64,000 nucleotides of DNA from Dictyobacter kobayashii. GTDB taxonomy: Bacteria > Chloroflexota > Ktedonobacteria > Ktedonobacterales > Ktedonobacteraceae. The position numbers and the translations under genes were made by a program. The DNA is taken from positions 1,054,001 through 1,118,000 of the forward strand of contig NZ_BIFS01000002.1 of NCBI RefSeq assembly GCF_003967555.1, read 5' to 3'. Every line of letters begins with the position of its first letter. Within the stretch, counting starts at the first letter, position 1. Positions 63,960 to 64,000 of the stretch are shown here, piece after piece. The notes beneath the pieces were generated by a model. It was not told the origin of the DNA and did no database searches. It saw only the letters and a program-made list of their open reading frames with translations.

Positions 63960-64000
63960 CCAGTTTCGTTTCCCATCCTAAACCGTTGATGGGGTTCCCG

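Noticed and set aside
63789..64000. Manganese riboswitch (yybP-ykoY) before the TerC gene
   Set aside because: The expected conserved loops are absent. Only an ordinary terminator for an upstream gene is visible, although the region is cut by the window edge.

Overview
The window looks like a chromosomal segment of a soil-type Chloroflexota, most likely class Ktedonobacteria. This is inferred from moderate GC content, the mix of gene families (ECF sigma, FHA, LacI/ABC sugar systems, P450, TerC, PadR, TetR pairs) and long, hairpin-rich intergenic spacers. There are no rRNA or tRNA genes, no CRISPR array and no prophage. One complete IS607-type transposon is present.

Layout. 0-5 kb: a zinc-ribbon gene at the left edge, then an operon of ECF sigma factor, HEAT-repeat membrane protein, two ABC-2-type permeases and an ATPase. 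5-17 kb: an unknown gene, an alpha-galactosidase-like enzyme, an L,D-transpeptidase, formaldehyde dehydrogenase, an SDR, small zinc-ribbon, GNAT and CopC-like genes and a membrane glycosyltransferase, with spacers full of long palindromes. 18-29 kb: a sugar/keto-acid block (ThDP enzyme, altronate-type dehydratase, LarA-like enzyme), a lipid-linked oligosaccharide flippase, an FHA membrane protein and adenine deaminase. 29.5-40 kb: P450/TetR pair, TMEM175-like channel, ABC-F ATPase with a long leader, pseudokinase, VC0807-type membrane protein, two-component pair and a His-rich mini-protein. 40-55 kb: carbohydrate genes (unclassified glycosidase, LacI, CUT1 ABC importer, second LacI with a GH4 glucosidase/galactosidase), interrupted by an isochorismatase/Lrp pair and the IS607 element. 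55-64 kb: PadR, radical SAM, LysR, SDR/TetR pair, alpha/beta hydrolase, a broken unknown gene, a membrane signalling protein and TerC.

Three themes stand out. First, a family of intergenic elements combines a conserved GC-rich block (GCGCTGACGCGCCC core) with a long, near-perfect palindrome of variable sequence; two copies lie in tandem and carry terminal inverted repeats, so they resemble MITEs. Second, at least twelve single-base frame slips, nearly all in homopolymers (mostly G/C), break eight genes whose two halves otherwise join exactly; base-calling error is the simplest explanation, and these genes are annotated as single units here. Third, several regulator-target pairs have matching palindromic operators: TetR/P450 with an identical 17-mer, TetR/SDR with a 15-mer. 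The ABC-F gene has a consensus promoter far upstream and a potential ribosome-binding-site sequestering stem.

Functional calls rest on motifs and remembered family features, since no database search was possible.
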